Origin: Streptomyces sp. DHE7-1
GTDB taxonomy: Bacteria > Actinomycetota > Actinomycetes > Streptomycetales > Streptomycetaceae
Assembly (NCBI GenBank): GCA_016432725.1
Contig: JACJDG010000003.1
Coordinates: 3,782,001 to 3,846,000 of the forward strand
DNA length: 64,000 bases
Direction: 5' to 3'
Below are positions 1-9,367 of the stretch, in pieces. The first letter of the stretch is position 1, and each line of letters begins with the position of its first letter. The notes beneath the pieces are model-generated. The model did no database searches. It saw only the letters and a program-made list of their open reading frames with translations, and was not told where the DNA came from. The position numbers were made by a program, and so were the translations under genes.

Positions 1-1301
1 GACGCCACCTCCGGCGCGGGCGTGACCGTGCCGCCGGCGCGGCAGCCGGGCCCGGCCACCACCCCCGCGTCCGGAACGCCGCTGCCCCCGGAGCACGCCG
101 CCGCGCAGCCGCTGCCCCCCGCGCAGCCCCTGCCCGCCGAGGCACCGGGGAACGCCGCCGGTGACCCCGACTCCACCCAGGGCCGGGCGATCAGTGTCCG
201 TACGCTCGGGCAGGGCGTGCCGTTCGCGCGGCAGGCCCTTCAGGTGCAGCAGACGACGCCCACCCCGCCCCCGCACGCGCCCGGCGGTTCCGGCCGCCGG
301 CGGAAGCTGGGCACGCCGCCCGACCCCTCCGCACGCCAGGATGCGCAGCCGGAGCAGGGTGCCCGGCCGCATCCGCCGGCCGAACAGCCGCCCGCGCAGC
401 CCTCGCTCGCGGGGCAGTCCCGGCTCGCCCCACCGCCGAGGGCGGCGGACGGTCGTACGCCATAGGCGCCCCGGACGCGAACGCGGCCGAGGGGCCGGAG
501 CCGCTGGACGGTCCCGGTGGGGCGGTGGAGGTCGCCGACACCCCGCGCCCGCAGCCGCTGGACGACGAGCTGCCGCCGGAGCCGCTGGACAACCCGCGCC
601 GGCTGCTGGTGTGGCCCGCGCCGGACGTGACGACCCAGCAGGCGCTGAGCGACCGCGGCTACCGTCCGGTCGTCGTGCACTCCCGTGAGGAGGTGGACGC
701 GCAGATCGCGGCCTTCCCCGCCGCGCTGTTCGTGGACCCGCTCACCGGGCCGATCACCCGTACCGCGCTGCAGTCGCTGCGCCAGGCGGCGGTCGCCGCC
801 GAGGTGCCGGTGCTGGTAACGGCCGGGCTCGGGCAGGCGACGCGCGAGGCCGCGTACGGCGCCGACCCCGCCGTCCTGCTGAAGGCGCTGGCGCCGCGGG
901 ACAGCGAACAGCATCCGCCGCGGGTGCTGCTGATCGAGGAGCACGCGGAGATCGCGCTGGCGCTGACCTCGACGCTGGAGCGGCGCGGGATGCAGGTGGC
1001 GCGGGCCGCGAGCGACGCGGACGCGGTGACGCTGGCGGGGCAGTTCCGGCCGAACCTCGTGGTGATGGACCTGATGCAGGTGCACCGCCGGCAGGCCGGG
1101 TTCAGCGGCATCATCGACTGGCTGCGGGCGAACGGACAGCTCAACCGCACCCCGCTCGTCGTCTACACCGCGGCCGTCGATCCGGCCGACCTGCCCCGGC
1201 TGGCCTCCGGCGAGACCGTGCTGTTCCTCGCCGAGCGGTCCACCAGCCCCGAGGTGCAGAGCCGGATCGTCGACCTGCTGGCCGGCATCGGCACCAACTA
1301 G
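1..1301 (+). CDS. C-terminal part of a large hybrid sensor histidine kinase (5' end outside window, frameshifted)
   Basis: The window opens inside this gene. Bases 1 to about 430 encode a Pro/Ala/Gln-rich disordered linker. After a one-base loss in the C-run at 428-431 the reading continues in another frame (..GRSYAIGAPD..) to the stop at 1301. The last ~230 residues hold two receiver-like folds. The first has a phospho-Asp-like ALFVDPL and a Lys in LLKAL. The second starts near PRVLLIEEH and has VVMDLMQ and VVYTA, but Glu replaces the usual Lys (FLAERS). The kinase core is not visible. From memory, long nitrate-sensor-like hybrid kinases with such tails are common in Streptomyces. The tail is probably a regulatory pseudo-receiver. 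A GTG at 525 is an internal codon rather than a true start. Confidence 0.7.
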
Positions 1302-1339
1302 CGGGGACGGCCCGGCGCCGCCCCCGCCCCGAACGGCGA

Positions 1340-1367
1340 ACAGCCCCCGGCGCCTGCCGGGGGCTGT
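1340..1367. terminator. Bidirectional hairpin terminator
   Basis: A perfect 12-bp stem (ACAGCCCCCGGC, 1340-1351, with its complement at 1356-1367) around a 4-base loop. It sits between the convergent sensor kinase and acyl-CoA ligase genes and probably ends transcription from both sides. Confidence 0.75.
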
Positions 1368-1385
1368 CGGTTCACGCGCCGGGCG

Positions 1386-3044
<1,659 letters not shown>

Positions 3045-3103
3045 GGTGGTCCTCCCGGGGCGACTTTGCCTGCGCGGTGGTCGGGGTTGCGCTGATTCTG
3101 CTC

Positions 3104-3121
3104 ACATACCGCGCGGTATGT
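3104..3121. promoter_or_regulatory. Perfect palindrome, probable TetR-family operator
   Basis: ACATACCGCGCGGTATGT is an uninterrupted 18-bp palindrome 60 bases upstream of the acyl-CoA ligase start. It falls in the expected promoter region of that minus-strand gene. Short palindromes of this type are typical targets of TetR-family repressors of lipid catabolism, but no TetR gene lies in this window. Confidence 0.55.
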
Positions 3122-3173
3122 CACTAGGAGAAGAGAAACAGTTTGACGACGGGTCCCGGGACGCCCGCGCCCC

Positions 3174-3731
3174 CTAGCGGACCGGACCCAGCTCGGGATC
3201 CTCGCGCAGTTTGCCCAGGGCCCGGGAGACCGCCGACTTCACCGTGCCCACCGAGACGCCGAGCACCTCGGCCGTCTGGGCCTCGCTCAGGTCCTCGTAG
3301 TACCTGAGGACGACCATCGCCCGCTGCCGTGCGGGCAGCCTGGTGATCGCCCGCCACATGGCGTCGCGCAGCGCCTGCCGTTCGGCCGGGTCCGCCGCGC
3401 CGGGCGCGGGCTCGGGTTCGGGCAGTTCGTCGCAGACGAACTCGTCGACCCGGCGCTTGCGCCACTGCGAGGTACGGGTGTTCAGCAGCGCCCGGCGCAC
3501 ATAGCCGTCCAGTGCCCGGTGGTCCTCGATCCGCTCCCAGGCCACGTAGGTCTTGGTCAGCGCGGTCTGCAGCAGGTCCTCGGCGTCGCTCGGGTTGGCG
3601 GTCAGCGACCGCGCGGTGCGCAGCAGCACCGGCTGGCGGGCCCGCACGTACGACGCGAACGACGGGAACGAGTGGGTCTGCCGCGCCGGTGCGGCGGCGG
3701 CCGAGGCGCTGGTGCAGACGGGTGTGGTCAT
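3174..3731 (-). CDS. ECF sigma factor, SigE family
   Basis: 185 residues, usual length for a SigE-family (SigE-like) ECF sigma factor. Region 2 (SFASYVRARQPVLLRTARSL, then DAEDLLQTALTKTYVAW) recognises the -10 element. Region 4 (LPARQRAMVVLRYYEDLS, then TAEVLGVSVGTVKSAVSRAL) is the helix-turn-helix for -35 contact. An acidic Pro/Glu linker separates them. No anti-sigma gene is adjacent. The preceding gene upstream on the same strand is separated by a terminator, so this is likely a single transcript. Target genes are unknown. Confidence 0.88.
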   Translation of the reverse strand: MTTPVCTSASAAAAPARQTHSFPSFASYVRARQPVLLRTARSLTANPSDAEDLLQTALTKTYVAWERIEDHRALDGYVRRALLNTRTSQWRKRRVDEFVCDELPEPEPAPGAADPAERQALRDAMWRAITRLPARQRAMVVLRYYEDLSEAQTAEVLGVSVGTVKSAVSRALGKLREDPELGPVR

Positions 3732-3899
3732 GGCTCCACGCTAGGAGCGGACCGGCCCTCCCCGGATCGGCCCCAGGTCCCGATGCCGTGTCCCCCTCAG
3801 GTTGTAGGGGTGGGGCCCGCCACACCTCCTGAAGGTGGACCGCGCGATGACGTCCTCTGCGGGTTCTCCCCTGCGGGCCGACCCGCCGGGCCACGGGAA

Positions 3900-3939
3900 A
3901 CGGCTGCGCGGCGGTACCGAAGCACCGCCGCGCAGCCGT
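3900..3939 (-). terminator. Hairpin terminator of the small secreted-protein gene
   Basis: A perfect 16-bp stem (ACGGCTGCGCGGCGGT, 3900-3915, with its complement at 3924-3939) and an 8-base loop. It lies 58 bases beyond the stop of the minus-strand gene at 3998-4255. Confidence 0.7.
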
Positions 3940-3997
3940 CTTGCGACCCTGAAGCACACCGCGCGGGGACCCTCACCCCAAGGGTCCCCGCCCCGGC

Positions 3998-4255
3998 TCA
4001 CCACAGCGGGCTGAAGTGGAAGGCCACGTTCTCGGTGCCCTGCTGGAGGGCCGCGAGTTCGGAGCCGTTGATCTGCGCGACGTTCCCGCCGTTGTCACGG
4101 CCGACGCCGCTGCCGGCGAGGCTCGCCACACCGGCGGTCGATCCGTCGCCCGCGAGGGCGCCGTTGTCCGCACCCGCGACGCCCGTGAAGAGCGCGGCTG
4201 CGAGCGGTAGTGCGGAGACGGCGGCGAGAACGCGGGCGGTACGGATACTTGCCAT
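3998..4255 (-). CDS. Small secreted protein of unknown function
   Basis: 85 residues. A Sec signal peptide is clear: positively charged start (MASIRTAR), hydrophobic core to about residue 24 and a likely cleavage site in GVAGA/DNG. The mature part is about 55 residues, rich in Gly, Asn, Ser and Ala, with GSGVGRDNGGN and ending FHFSPLW. It has no cysteines. The composition recalls small exported morphogenetic proteins of Streptomyces, but there is no chaplin motif, so I give no function. It has its own terminator and a long upstream region, so it is probably monocistronic. Confidence 0.7.
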   Translation of the reverse strand: MASIRTARVLAAVSALPLAAALFTGVAGADNGALAGDGSTAGVASLAGSGVGRDNGGNVAQINGSELAALQQGTENVAFHFSPLW

Positions 4256-4623
4256 GTTGTCCCTCCAGAACCGGGCACCTTCCGGCGGGAGGGCCGAAAG
4301 GTCCGTGAAGTACGGCTTGCGTCAAGGCGGTTGGCCGACCACCCCGGCTGTCATGAACGACGTCGCACGTCCAGACTTGCCCACCGAATCCCGGCCAACC
4401 ACCCTTAACGGCATCATTCGCACGCAAGCGTGATGACATGTCGATAAACCCCTTTCGCCACCTTTCTCCGGCCGGCGTCGCACGTGCCCGCGGCACGGAC
4501 CTTCCGCCCCTACGGCCACGCAAGGGATGAATCGTTCCGCCGCATTTCCGGACGAAGCCCCGCCCCCGGCGCGTCACCGGGGCGCCTCTTTCCTTTTTCG
4601 AACGTACGTACGAACATGGAGCC
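4256..4623. other. Divergent intergenic region without a gene
   Basis: 368 bases between the divergent small secreted-protein and prim-pol genes, so both promoters must lie here. It contains an AT-richer stretch at about 4430-4460 and the short self-complementary core ACGTACGT near 4604, just ahead of the prim-pol start. I see no convincing open reading frame or RNA gene. Confidence 0.5.
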
Positions 4624-5490
4624 ATGGCCACCACCGACCGGCAGGCCACGACGCTGGCCCTCGCACACGCCCTGTCAGCCGCCGAACGCGGACTGGCCGT
4701 CATCCCCCTGTCCCGGAACAAGCTCCCGGCCCTGCGCTCCCCCCACCACGACGACCCCGGCCCCACCTCCTGCCACGGCGAGTGCGGCCGTTTCGGGCAC
4801 GGCGTGTACGACGCCTCCTCCGACCCCGCCCGCATCCGTGAGCTGTTCGCCGCCGCGCCCCGGGCCGGCGGCTACGGCATCGCCTGCGGGCTGCCCCCGC
4901 ACCACCTCATCGGCGTCGACCTCGACACCAAGACGGGCACCGACGCCTCGGCCGCGCTGCGCGAACTGGCCCTGCGGCACCTGTTCACGATTCCCCCGAC
5001 GGTCGTGGTGATCACCCCGAGCGGCGGCCGCCACCTGTGGCTGACCGGCCCGCCGGACGTGGTCGTCCCCAACTCCGCCGGCCGGCTCGCCCCCGGCATC
5101 GACATCCGCGGCGCCGGCGGCTACCTCGTCGGACCGGGTTCCCGCACCGACCACGGCGTGTACGCGACCGCACCGGGCACCGCCCACCTGGGCCCGGCCG
5201 CCTGCCCGCCGGCCCTGCTGCGCCTGCTGCTGCCCCCGCCGCGCGCCGCGCACCCGGTACCGCAGCCGGCGGGCGACCACGGGCGGGGCCTGATCCACTT
5301 CGTGCTGACCGCACACGAGGGCCAGCGCAACACCCGCCTGTTCTGGGCGGCCTGCCGCGCCTACGAGAACGGCGTCGGCCCCGCCCTGCTGGCCCTCCTG
5401 GTCGAAGCGGCCGTCGACACCGGCCTGACCGAACGCGAGGCCCGCGCGACGATCGCCTCCGCGGCCCGCATGACCGGCCACCGGCCCTGA
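4624..5490 (+). CDS. Orphan primase-polymerase domain protein (prim-pol, catalytic residues present)
   Basis: 288 residues with an archaeo-eukaryotic-type primase/polymerase N-terminal fold. The three catalytic elements are visible: the acidic pair in GVDLDTK (~residue 100), the His in PSGGRHLW (~138) and the Asp in PGIDIRGAGGYLVGPGS (~160). The C-terminal ~70 residues resemble the helical tail of chromosomal Streptomyces homologues. Such proteins normally belong to plasmid or phage replication modules, but no helicase or Rep gene adjoins this one. It may be a repair or damage-tolerance enzyme. The ATG at 4624 follows GGAGCC. Confidence 0.8.
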   Translation: MATTDRQATTLALAHALSAAERGLAVIPLSRNKLPALRSPHHDDPGPTSCHGECGRFGHGVYDASSDPARIRELFAAAPRAGGYGIACGLPPHHLIGVDLDTKTGTDASAALRELALRHLFTIPPTVVVITPSGGRHLWLTGPPDVVVPNSAGRLAPGIDIRGAGGYLVGPGSRTDHGVYATAPGTAHLGPAACPPALLRLLLPPPRAAHPVPQPAGDHGRGLIHFVLTAHEGQRNTRLFWAACRAYENGVGPALLALLVEAAVDTGLTEREARATIASAARMTGHRP

Positions 5491-5535
5491 CGGCCGCCCG
5501 GTCCGCCGGACACCGCGCGCGGGTCCGTCCCCCAG

Positions 5536-5698
5536 GGGGCGTCTCCCCGGTCTTCGTGGATCAGGCCGCGGCGTCCGGTGCGGCGCCCCTCGGCGTGTGG
5601 TCGAGTCGCCCTCGTACCGGGCGCACGTGGACGGTTCGACCGTGCGGCGAGGTGCCGTGCCGGGCGTCGCGGACCCACGAAGACCGGGGAGACGCCCC
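5536..5698. repeat. 163-bp inverted-repeat element, copy 1 (MITE-like)
   Basis: Bounded by perfect 24-bp inverted repeats at 5536-5559 and 5675-5698 (outer sequence GGGGCGTCTCCCCGG). About 94% identical to a second copy at 8608-8767. It has no coding capacity. It lies 45 bases after the prim-pol stop, and its right end abuts the MFS stop codon at 5699. I see no clear target-site duplication. It is either a non-autonomous mobile element or a dispersed terminator-like repeat. Confidence 0.75.
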
Positions 5699-6917
5699 TT
5701 AGTCCGTGGCGGCCGGTTCCGGCCCGACCTCGGGACGCGCGGCGGAGACGGCCGGCCGCCGTTCCTCCCGCCCGCCCAGCACCGCGAGGACCACGGTCAC
5801 GGTGACCGATCCGGCCGCCATCAGCGTCATCGCCGTAGCCGGGGAGGCCAGCTGGGCCAGCGTGCCCGCGAGGGCGGCGCCGACGCCCTGCAGGGCGGCC
5901 ATGCCGGTGGCGTGCAGGCCGAGGGCCTGGCCGGTCTGGTCGTCGGGGGTGAGCGACATCAGGCGTTCCTGCAGGACCAGGCTCGCGGCGAAGCCGACGG
6001 AGGCGACGGCGGCGGCCACCGCCGACAGCACCACCCCGGGCCGCAGCACGAAGAACAGGTAGGGCACCGCGAGCAGCAGCCGCAGGGGGTAGCGAGCCGG
6101 GTCCGCGCCGCGGGCGGCACCAGGCGGCCCACCGCCATGTCGCCCAGGAACATGCCCAGCGCCCCGCACGCGTACAGCGTGCCGGCGGCGCCGGGGCGTA
6201 GGAGACGTAGAGCGAATCGCCGCCGACCACCAGGCCGTTGGGGACCCACAGGCCCAGGTAGGTGAGGCGGCGGGAACGGGAGGACCACAGCAGGGCGTTG
6301 GTGCGCCAGGTCGCCGAGAAGGACGGGCGGCCGGCGGACCGCGGCGGACGGGCGGTGAGGCCCAGCCGGCTGACGAGGGCCGACACCAGGTACAGCGCGG
6401 CCGCGAGGAGCAGGCAGGCCCGCGGGGACAGGAGCGCCAGCAGCGCGCCGCCCGTCGCGAAACCGGCGACCTGGGTCAGGCCCCAGAGCATGTTGTAGAC
6501 CGAACGCCCCAGGACGTAGCCGTCCTTGGACAGGATGTCGTTCAGCAGTCCCCCGCGCACCCCTCCGCCGAGCGACGCGACCAGGCCCTGCAGCAGGACG
6601 ACCGCGAGGACCGCCCGGACCGGCAGACCGGGCAGCGCCAGCACCGCCGTGCCGGCCGCGAACGCCAGGGAGAGGCCGGTCAGGATCGCGCGCGGGGGCA
6701 GCCGGTCGGCGCCGGAGAGCAGGAACGTGGCCCCCGCCAGCTGCGCGAGCTGTGGACCGAACATGCTCAGCGCCGACAGCAGCGGGGAGCCCGTGGCCCG
6801 GAAGACCAGCGTGCCGAGGGCCAGCGCACCGATCGTCTGGGCCGCGGCGGAGCCGGCGAAGGAGAGCAGGAAGGGGGTGAACTCCGGGGTGCGGAACAGG
6901 GTCCGGTAGCTGCGCAT
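5699..6917 (-). CDS. MFS transporter, probable drug or metabolite exporter (two frameshifts)
   Basis: Read through two one-base losses (near 6190 and 6110) this gives about 406 residues, the normal length of a 12-helix major facilitator. The N-terminal half has successive hydrophobic helices and a central charged loop near RPSFSATWRTN. The C-terminal part shows helices around YLFFVLRPGVVLSAVAAAVA and LMAAGSVTVTVVLAVLGG. It starts at the ATG at 6917 and is divergent from an ArsR-type regulator 68 bases away, which is probably its repressor. The substrate is unknown. The two breaks most likely are sequencing errors, because each of the three frames resumes the same fold. Confidence 0.75.
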
Positions 6918-6985
6918 GCGGCAGAGTCTCGGGGCGGCCGGGCGGCCGTGTTCACTGTTTCGCCGACACGCGAAAGGTCGTACGC

Positions 6986-8011
6986 ATGGGCTTGTGGCAG
7001 ATCGGCACCGACACCCTCGCCCGCAGCCGGTTCGTGCTCTCGCCGTTCGCCGAGACCTTCGCGAGCCTGAGACTGCTGCACGCGGGGACCGGCGCCCATC
7101 CGGGCGAGGAGGCCTGGCTGCGCGCGCACCTGCCCGGCTACCGCGCACGCCTGGCGGCCGACCCGGTGGCCGGGCCGCTCGTGCGGGCCGCCCTCGGCAC
7201 GTCCTGGATCGCCGACTTCCTCTGCCCCACCTCGTGCGTGGGCGAGAGCTTCGAGCGGACCGTGTCCCGGGTGCGGTCGGCCCGGGCCGGGGACGCGCGC
7301 GCCGACCTCCGCGTGTCCCTGCGGGGCCCGCTGCCCGCCGCCCTGGAACGCGACGACCTGCCCGAGCGGGCGGCTTCGCTGCTGACGTACGTGTGGGAGG
7401 AGACCGTACGACCGCACTGGCAGCGCAGGCGGCGGGTGCTGGAGGCCGACGTGGCCGCGCGGACGGCGCGGGTCGGCCAGGGCGGCTGGGCGGCGGTGCT
7501 GGACTCGCTCCGCCCGGGGACGCGGTGGCTCGGGGAGAGCCGCTTCCAGGTCAACCTGAACGCGTATCCGCCGCGGGAGATCGCGGCCGGCGCCGAGCTG
7601 CTGTTCATGCCGGTGACGCCGCGGACCGGCTGGGTGTCGTGGGAGGGGCGGGAGCGGTACGCCGTCGTCTACCCGTGTCTCGGGGTGCTCGCCGAGGACC
7701 ACGCCCACCGGCCCGTCCCGGCCGGTCTGGTCGCGCTCGTCGGCACCGCGCGCGCCGGGCTCCTGGCCCTGCTCGGCACCCCCATGAGCACGACCCAGCT
7801 GGTCGCCGTGACCGGCCAGGGCCTGGGTTCGGTCGGCCGGCACCTGCGGGTGCTGCGGGACGCGGGCCTGGTGGAACGGCGCCGGGCCGGGCGCTCGGTT
7901 CTGTACGTGCGCACGGCGGCCGGCGAGGTGCTCCTGGAGGCCTCGGGCACCGGCACCGAAGCGGCCGGGCCCCGCGTGACACGCGTCGGAGCGGACCCGG
8001 TCCGGCGGTGA
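6986..8011 (+). CDS. ArsR-type transcriptional regulator with DUF5937-like N-terminal region
   Basis: 341 residues. The C-terminal ~80 residues are a winged helix-turn-helix (STTQLVAVTGQGLGSVGRHL, then LRDAGLVERRRAGRSVLYVR). The long N-terminal region matches the DUF5937 type often fused to ArsR helices in actinobacteria and probably senses a ligand. It lies divergent to the MFS gene. The 68-base gap contains an imperfect dyad TTTCG..CGAAA at 6958-6975 that could be the shared operator. There is no Cys metal site of the classical ArsR kind, so metal sensing is unlikely. Confidence 0.8.
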   Translation: MGLWQIGTDTLARSRFVLSPFAETFASLRLLHAGTGAHPGEEAWLRAHLPGYRARLAADPVAGPLVRAALGTSWIADFLCPTSCVGESFERTVSRVRSARAGDARADLRVSLRGPLPAALERDDLPERAASLLTYVWEETVRPHWQRRRRVLEADVAARTARVGQGGWAAVLDSLRPGTRWLGESRFQVNLNAYPPREIAAGAELLFMPVTPRTGWVSWEGRERYAVVYPCLGVLAEDHAHRPVPAGLVALVGTARAGLLALLGTPMSTTQLVAVTGQGLGSVGRHLRVLRDAGLVERRRAGRSVLYVRTAAGEVLLEASGTGTEAAGPRVTRVGADPVRR

Positions 8012-8067
8012 CCGGCCCCGGAGATATCCGATGGAACGGGCACCCGCCGGCGGCTAGCCTCGCGCGG

Positions 8068-8568
8068 ATGGAGATCCGGACGTTCGAGGAGAGCGACTGG
8101 CCGTCGGCCTGGCCGTTCATGGAACAGATCATCCGCGAAGGGGACACCTTCTGCTACGACCCGCTCCAGACCGAGGCCGAGGCGCGCGAGATGTGGGTGG
8201 TACCGCCGCCGGGGCACACCGTGGTGGCGGTGGAGGACCGGCGCGTGATCGGCACCTCCAACATGTACCCCAACCGGCCGGGCCCCGGTTCGCACATCGC
8301 CAGCGGGAACTTCATGGTCGCGCCGGAGGCACGCGGCCGGGGCGTGGGCCGGGCGCTGGGCGGATACCTGCTGGACTGGGCCCGCGGCCACGGATTCGCC
8401 GGCGTGCAGTTCAACGCCGTGGCGGCCTCCAACGCACCGGCGCTCAAGCTGTACGGACATCTCGGGTTCGCCGTCATCGGCACCGTTCCCGGCGCGTTCC
8501 GGCATCCGGTGCTGGGCCCGGTCGGCCTGCACGTCATGTACCACGACCTGGCACCGGCCCGCGGATGA
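8068..8568 (+). CDS. GNAT family N-acetyltransferase
   Basis: 166 residues with the GNAT fold. Acetyl-CoA binding is shown by EARGRGVGRALGGYLL (motif A), followed by NAVAASNAPALKLYGHLGF (motif B). The N-terminus MEIRTFEESDW is typical of PhnO/Pat-like single-domain enzymes. The substrate cannot be inferred. It starts 57 bases after the upstream ArsR-type gene and could share its transcript. A copy of the 160-bp inverted-repeat element follows 39 bases downstream. Confidence 0.85.
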   Translation: MEIRTFEESDWPSAWPFMEQIIREGDTFCYDPLQTEAEAREMWVVPPPGHTVVAVEDRRVIGTSNMYPNRPGPGSHIASGNFMVAPEARGRGVGRALGGYLLDWARGHGFAGVQFNAVAASNAPALKLYGHLGFAVIGTVPGAFRHPVLGPVGLHVMYHDLAPARG

Positions 8569-8607
8569 CCCGTGGCGGACCGCCGCCCCGCACCGGTCCC
8601 GGCGCTG

Positions 8608-8767
8608 GGGGCGTCTCCCCGGTCTTCGTGGATCAGGCCGCGGCGTCCGGTGCGGCGCCTCGGCGTGCGGTCGAGTCGCCCTCGTACCGGGCGCACGTGG
8701 GCGATTCGAACGTGCGGCGAGGTGCCGTGCCGGGCGTCGCGGACCCGCGAAGATCGGGGGACGCCCC
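8608..8767. repeat. 160-bp inverted-repeat element, copy 2 (MITE-like)
   Basis: Second copy of the element at 5536-5698, in the same orientation. The left end is identical over 24 bases. The right end (8745-8767) has two substitutions and one deletion relative to the perfect inverted repeat of copy 1. The interior differs by a three-base gap and a few substitutions. It sits between the GNAT and VOC genes and encodes nothing. Confidence 0.75.
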
Positions 8768-8817
8768 TAGCATGGCCCACGCGTCGACCGCCCGACAGCG
8801 CCGAAGGAGCACGCGCC

Positions 8818-9225
8818 ATGGAGATCGTGACGTCCCAGAAGATCACCACGTTCCTGATGTTCGAGGGGAACGCGGAGGAGGCGATGACCTTCTACACCTC
8901 GCTCTTCGACGACGCCGGGATCGTCGCCGTCACCCGCTACGGCGCCGACGGCCCCGGCAAGGAGGGAACGGTGCGGCACGCGACGTTCTCGCTGGCCGGC
9001 GGGCAGTTCATGTGCATCGACAGTCCCGTGGCGCACGGCTTCACCTTCACCCCCGCGGTCTCCCTCTTCGTGCAGTGCGAGGACGAGGCCGAGATCGACC
9101 GTCTCTACGCGGCCCTCGTCGAGCGGGGCACCGCGCTCATGCCCCTGGGCGACCACGGCTTCAGCAGCAGGTTCGGCTGGGTCAACGACCGCTTCGGCGT
9201 CTCCTGGCAGCTGAACCTGCCCTGA
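8818..9225 (+). CDS. VOC family protein (PhnB-like, glyoxalase fold)
   Basis: 135 residues of the PhnB-like branch of the vicinal-oxygen-chelate superfamily. Motifs include FLMFEGNAEEAMTFYTSLF at the N-terminus, MCIDSPVAHGFTFTPAVSLF in the middle and FGWVNDRFGVSWQLN at the end, all typical of 3-demethylubiquinone-9 3-methyltransferase-like domain proteins. No enzymatic activity is established for this branch. The ATG at 8818 has a good ribosome site (GAAGGAG). It is the last chromosomal gene before the integrated element. Confidence 0.87.
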   Translation: MEIVTSQKITTFLMFEGNAEEAMTFYTSLFDDAGIVAVTRYGADGPGKEGTVRHATFSLAGGQFMCIDSPVAHGFTFTPAVSLFVQCEDEAEIDRLYAALVERGTALMPLGDHGFSSRFGWVNDRFGVSWQLNLP

Positions 9226-9248
9226 GCCCGCCCGCCCCGCCCAGCACG

Positions 9249-9283
9249 ACGGCCCCTGACCGTTGACTCCGGTCAGGGGCCGT
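9249..9283. terminator. Hairpin terminator, original tRNA-Ser/VOC terminator
   Basis: A 13-bp perfect stem (ACGGCCCCTGACC, 9249-9261, with its complement at 9271-9283). It stops the VOC gene and, before the element inserted, would have ended the tRNA-Ser transcript. The element carries a look-alike hairpin at 18277-18313. Confidence 0.7.
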
Positions 9284-9300
9284 TCGCACTGCTCCTCGTG

Positions 9301-9358
9301 CGGAGGCGGTGGGATTTGAACCCACGGTGACATCGCTGCCACGACGGTTTTCAAGACC
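9301..9358 (-). repeat. Left attachment site: displaced 3' part of tRNA-Ser
   Basis: 58 bases identical to 18330-18387, covering the tRNA-Ser 3' end back into the anticodon stem. Identity stops at the next base, so this is a tRNA fragment and not a gene. The integrase stop codon lies 10 bases away, as usual for AICE integrases. Confidence 0.9.
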
Positions 9359-9367
9359 TTTTGGCGA

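Noticed and set aside
4604..4617. ACGTACGT palindrome before the prim-pol gene as an operator
   Set aside because: Too short and too simple a palindrome to support as a regulatory site on its own.
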